In this document: piece after piece, positions 54,222 through 56,288 of the stretch
How the letters are laid out: each line of letters begins with the position of its first letter
How positions within the stretch are numbered: position 1 is the first letter of the stretch
Program-made: the position numbers and the translations under genes
Notes under the pieces: generated by a model
Told to the model about the DNA's origin: nothing
Database searches by the model: none
The model's input: the letters and a program-made list of their open reading frames with translations, nothing else
NCBI RefSeq assembly: GCF_003860135.1
Contig: NZ_RQYN01000014.1
Coordinates: 1 to 56,288 of the forward strand
Length of the DNA stretch: 56,288 nucleotides
Origin: Tannerella forsythia
GTDB lineage: Bacteria > Bacteroidota > Bacteroidia > Bacteroidales > Tannerellaceae
Direction: 5' to 3'

Positions 54222-54824
54222 TTATCCGGGTGGGAGATTCCCCATTGCATCGATATGCGCACACAGCAAAAGCAGCAATGGGTAGTAGTCTTTCAGTTCA
54301 TGCCGTAGGGTTTTCAGGGCTTTGCTCATGCGGGCTTCGACGGTTTTGGGGGAGACATCGAGTTGTGTGGCAATTTCGTGATACGTCAGTCCGTTGAAGC
54401 GGTTCATTTCAAATACTTCACGCACATCGCTCGATAATTTTTCCAACGCTTGGTGAAGGAGGACTTCGAGTTCGCTCAACGTGTAGAAATCTTCGGGCGA
54501 CATGGATGCATGGGAAGGCTCAACTTGACCGGTATATCGGGCTGTAACCGATTCTTTGCGCAGATAATCCGTACAACTGTTGCGGACGCTGGTAAGCAGG
54601 AAGTTGCGAAAAGAGAGCCGGATATCGATGGTCTTTCGATTTTTCCAGACTTTTAGAAAGGTTTCTTGCACGATGTCTTCCGAGGTTTCCCAATCATTTA
54701 CATAACGTTGGGCAAAGACGCACAAAGCGGGGTAAAACTCAAAAAACAATTCCTTGAAAGCCTCGCGACTGTCATGAACGCCTATTTTCCTGAAAAGATT
54801 TTCGATGTATGCATCGTTTTTCAT
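54222..54824 (-). CDS. ECF-type RNA polymerase sigma factor (Bacteroidota family)
   Basis: A 200-residue sigma factor. Sigma-70 region 2 about 20-90 (FAQRYVNDWETSEDIVQETFLKVWKNR), a linker with LRKESVTARY, and region 4 about 125-180 (LEKLSSDVREVFEMNRFNGLTYHEIATQLDVSPKTVEARMSKALKTLR). In this phylum such factors usually work with a FecR-type anti-sigma and a TonB receptor; none is adjacent, so it may be controlled differently or by a distant partner. 89 bp after the histidine kinase gene. Confidence 0.93.
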   Translation of the reverse strand: MKNDAYIENLFRKIGVHDSREAFKELFFEFYPALCVFAQRYVNDWETSEDIVQETFLKVWKNRKTIDIRLSFRNFLLTSVRNSCTDYLRKESVTARYTGQVEPSHASMSPEDFYTLSELEVLLHQALEKLSSDVREVFEMNRFNGLTYHEIATQLDVSPKTVEARMSKALKTLRHELKDYYPLLLLLCAHIDAMGNLPPG

Positions 54825-54913
54825 GTTTTTTGTTTCTGCCCTCGAATATTACGGATGATTCACCGCAAATGTATAACATATCGGGCATATCTGCAAACCA
54901 TTCATGCCGCTTT

Positions 54914-56122
54914 TTATGCGGGTTTGCCACGCAAAGTGAGCGACGGAGAATCTTCTCTTATTGGGTGGTGGGGGCGTAGGCGCATCTCGATACGGAAGGT
55001 GGTGCCTTTGCCGATCTCGGAAGATTTTACATAAATTTCGCTGCCCGGTGTCGTCTCCACAATGCGGCGGACGAGTGATAAGCCTAATCCCCAGCCGCGT
55101 TTTTTGGTCGTATAGCCGGGGTTAAAGATAGTTTGAAAGCGTGACTTTGGAATACCTTTGCCTGTGTCGGTCACCTCGATCCAGACACGTTGTTTTCGGC
55201 TGCCTGTACGGAAGGTGATCACTCCCTGTCCCTCCATGGCATCAACGGCGTTCTTCGTCAGGTTTTCAATCACCCACGAGAAGAGCGATTCATTCATCAT
55301 CACGAACAGGGCCTGGTCGGAGAACTCGGTTTCAATGCGTATTTTCGACGAGATACGCGTGCTCATGTAGTCGCAAGCCGAGCGGATGGCTTCGTTTACG
55401 TTAAGCGGTTTCAATGCGGGATCGGATCCGATTTTGGAAAAGCGGTCGGCGATGACTTCAAGTCGTTTCACATCTTTCTCCATCTCGTGCAGGTAGGTGC
55501 CGTCCACTTCTTTTGTTTTGAGGTATTCGATCCATGCGATCAAGGATGAGATGGGGGTTCCGAGCTGATGGGCTGTTTCTTTCGAAAGACCGACCCATAC
55601 TTTGTTCTGCTCGGCTCTTTTAGTACTGGCTAATGCCAGAAAGGCGAGCAGGATAAAAACGAAGACGACCGACAGTTGTACATAAGGATACATTAGTAAC
55701 CGTTTGAGGAGGATAGAGTCGTCGTAATAGAGGTATTGGTATGAGTTGGGACCGATCTCGACGGAGATGGGGGGATTCTTCGATTTAAATTCGGTGACTT
55801 TTCGTTTAAGAAAAGCGTCTTCGTCGCTGCCGCGCACATCGATGTTACGGTGACTGAGAATATTTCCGGCATCGTCGCAAAGGATAACGGGGATGGAAGT
55901 ATTGCCTTCGATGATGCGCAGGACAACCATCAGGTTTTGATCTGTGTTCTCGGTGGTCAGGACACGATACGCTTCCGTCCATATTTCCATCCGTACGCGC
56001 TCTTCGTGTGCCAGTTTTCGGATTAGCATATCGGAGACCACGACCGACGCGATGGCAATCAGTACGGCTCCGATAATAAAGGCATATTTCAAATTCCGGC
56101 GCGACTCATATAAATTATTCAT
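54914..56122 (-). CDS. Sensor histidine kinase
   Basis: A 402-residue membrane kinase. Two helices (about 13-33 and 147-165) flank a periplasmic domain of about 110 residues. The phospho-acceptor is His185 in KETAHQLGTPISSLIAW. The ATPase domain has the N-box ENLTKNAVDAM (286-296), DTGKGIP (319-325) and GWGLGLSL (343-350). No response-regulator gene is adjacent, so it is an orphan in this window. The IS982 remnant begins 92 bp upstream of the start; no TAnnTTTG box is seen in that gap, so promoter loss or replacement is possible. Confidence 0.93.
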   Translation of the reverse strand: MNNLYESRRNLKYAFIIGAVLIAIASVVVSDMLIRKLAHEERVRMEIWTEAYRVLTTENTDQNLMVVLRIIEGNTSIPVILCDDAGNILSHRNIDVRGSDEDAFLKRKVTEFKSKNPPISVEIGPNSYQYLYYDDSILLKRLLMYPYVQLSVVFVFILLAFLALASTKRAEQNKVWVGLSKETAHQLGTPISSLIAWIEYLKTKEVDGTYLHEMEKDVKRLEVIADRFSKIGSDPALKPLNVNEAIRSACDYMSTRISSKIRIETEFSDQALFVMMNESLFSWVIENLTKNAVDAMEGQGVITFRTGSRKQRVWIEVTDTGKGIPKSRFQTIFNPGYTTKKRGWGLGLSLVRRIVETTPGSEIYVKSSEIGKGTTFRIEMRLRPHHPIREDSPSLTLRGKPA

Positions 56123-56214
56123 AACTTATCGTCTTGTATCACTACGTTAGTAAACGATGAGAGATATGAAATATTATACGCGTCGCGCCGGAATGGTGGA
56201 ACGGTGTTTTTTTA

Positions 56215-56287
56215 TGGCTCTATGTTGATTTGAGTGGGTAATGGAAATTCCTTCCTCCGTTTATGTAGTATACCATATCCATAAAGT
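56215..56287. repeat. Right copy of 73-bp terminal inverted repeat (IS982 3' end)
   Basis: Exact reverse complement of 1-73. It contains the last nine transposase codons (WLYVDLSG... to the TAA at 56239-56241) in plus orientation, joined abruptly at 56214/56215 to unrelated sequence. A second IS982 copy cut just inside its 3' end, or the edge of a repeat at which the assembly stopped. Confidence 0.9.
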
Positions 56288-56288
56288 T

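Noticed and set aside
1-56288. tRNA, rRNA, prophage or integron
   Set aside because: Intergenic regions were read on both strands; no cloverleaf, rRNA core sequence, integrase or attachment site was recognised.

Overview
The window is chromosomal DNA of a member of the Bacteroidota, most likely order Bacteroidales. Evidence: many genes have the phylum-type promoter (-7 box TAnnTTTG, sometimes with TTG 19-21 bp upstream) and little Shine-Dalgarno signal; gene families largely confined to the phylum are present (DUF4491, DUF6261, Wzi-type capsule protein, PorT-like barrel, LysM/PBP1 protein, gliding-motility C-terminal domain, GH3/beta-lactamase fusion); and two proteins end in type IX secretion sorting domains. 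A Tannerella/Porphyromonas-like, T9SS-bearing lineage would fit, but the genus cannot be fixed from sequence reading alone. Genes are dense, housekeeping and surface functions are mixed, and no tRNA, rRNA, prophage or CRISPR was seen.

Layout. 1-358: 3' remnant of an IS982-type element; its last 73 bp recur inverted at the far right end (56215-56287). 403-3041: TonB-dependent receptor plus DUF4491 protein, with a palindrome on the receptor's -33 box. 3450-8697: M13 metallopeptidase, T9SS-sorted leucine-rich-repeat protein and double SGNH hydrolase, ending in a strong terminator. 8700-9500: a gene-free stretch full of nested palindromes and GC-rich repeats. 9574-12299: ketosynthase plus CrtI-like oxidoreductase. 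12325-16447: acyltransferase, small membrane protein, GH3/beta-lactamase fusion. 16705-21334: rplS, FtsX-like permease, dnaA. 21699-24967: MCE protein, SPOR-type amidase, rplI-rpsR-rpsF. 25086-28791: Wzi-like protein, then an EF-Tu-barrel-like lipoprotein and a 5'-nucleotidase-like lipoprotein under a promoter with two tandem palindromes. 28801-29991: ten-unit 42-bp palindromic tandem array followed directly by a DUF6261 gene. 30166-34317: lysS-gpsA-pgi. 34744-42125: thioredoxin-like protein without CxxC, lipase and MgtC, and pyrK-pyrD with an EF-hand/LRR protein and a SHOCT/DUF4870 protein. 42297-43565: K+ channel with a zinc ribbon, and a second palindromic array of 21-bp period. 43634-49721: a five-gene operon (T9SS type B protein, lytic transglycosylase, uvrA, small protein, YigZ). 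49865-52341: LysM/PBP1 protein and PorT-like barrel. 52411-56122: DUF4300 lipoprotein, YegP, ECF sigma factor, histidine kinase.

The most notable material is non-coding. Two unrelated tandem arrays (10 x 42 bp and 8 x 21 bp) share one design: a 15-bp palindrome with 6-bp arms and a 3-bp core, repeated at multiples of 21 bp (two B-DNA turns). In the larger array the last unit changes both arms together, so the palindrome is kept. That array sits directly in front of a gene of unknown function (DUF6261) that shows no promoter of its own. The array plus DUF6261 is the best candidate for an undescribed system; its function is not known and any role given here is hypothesis.
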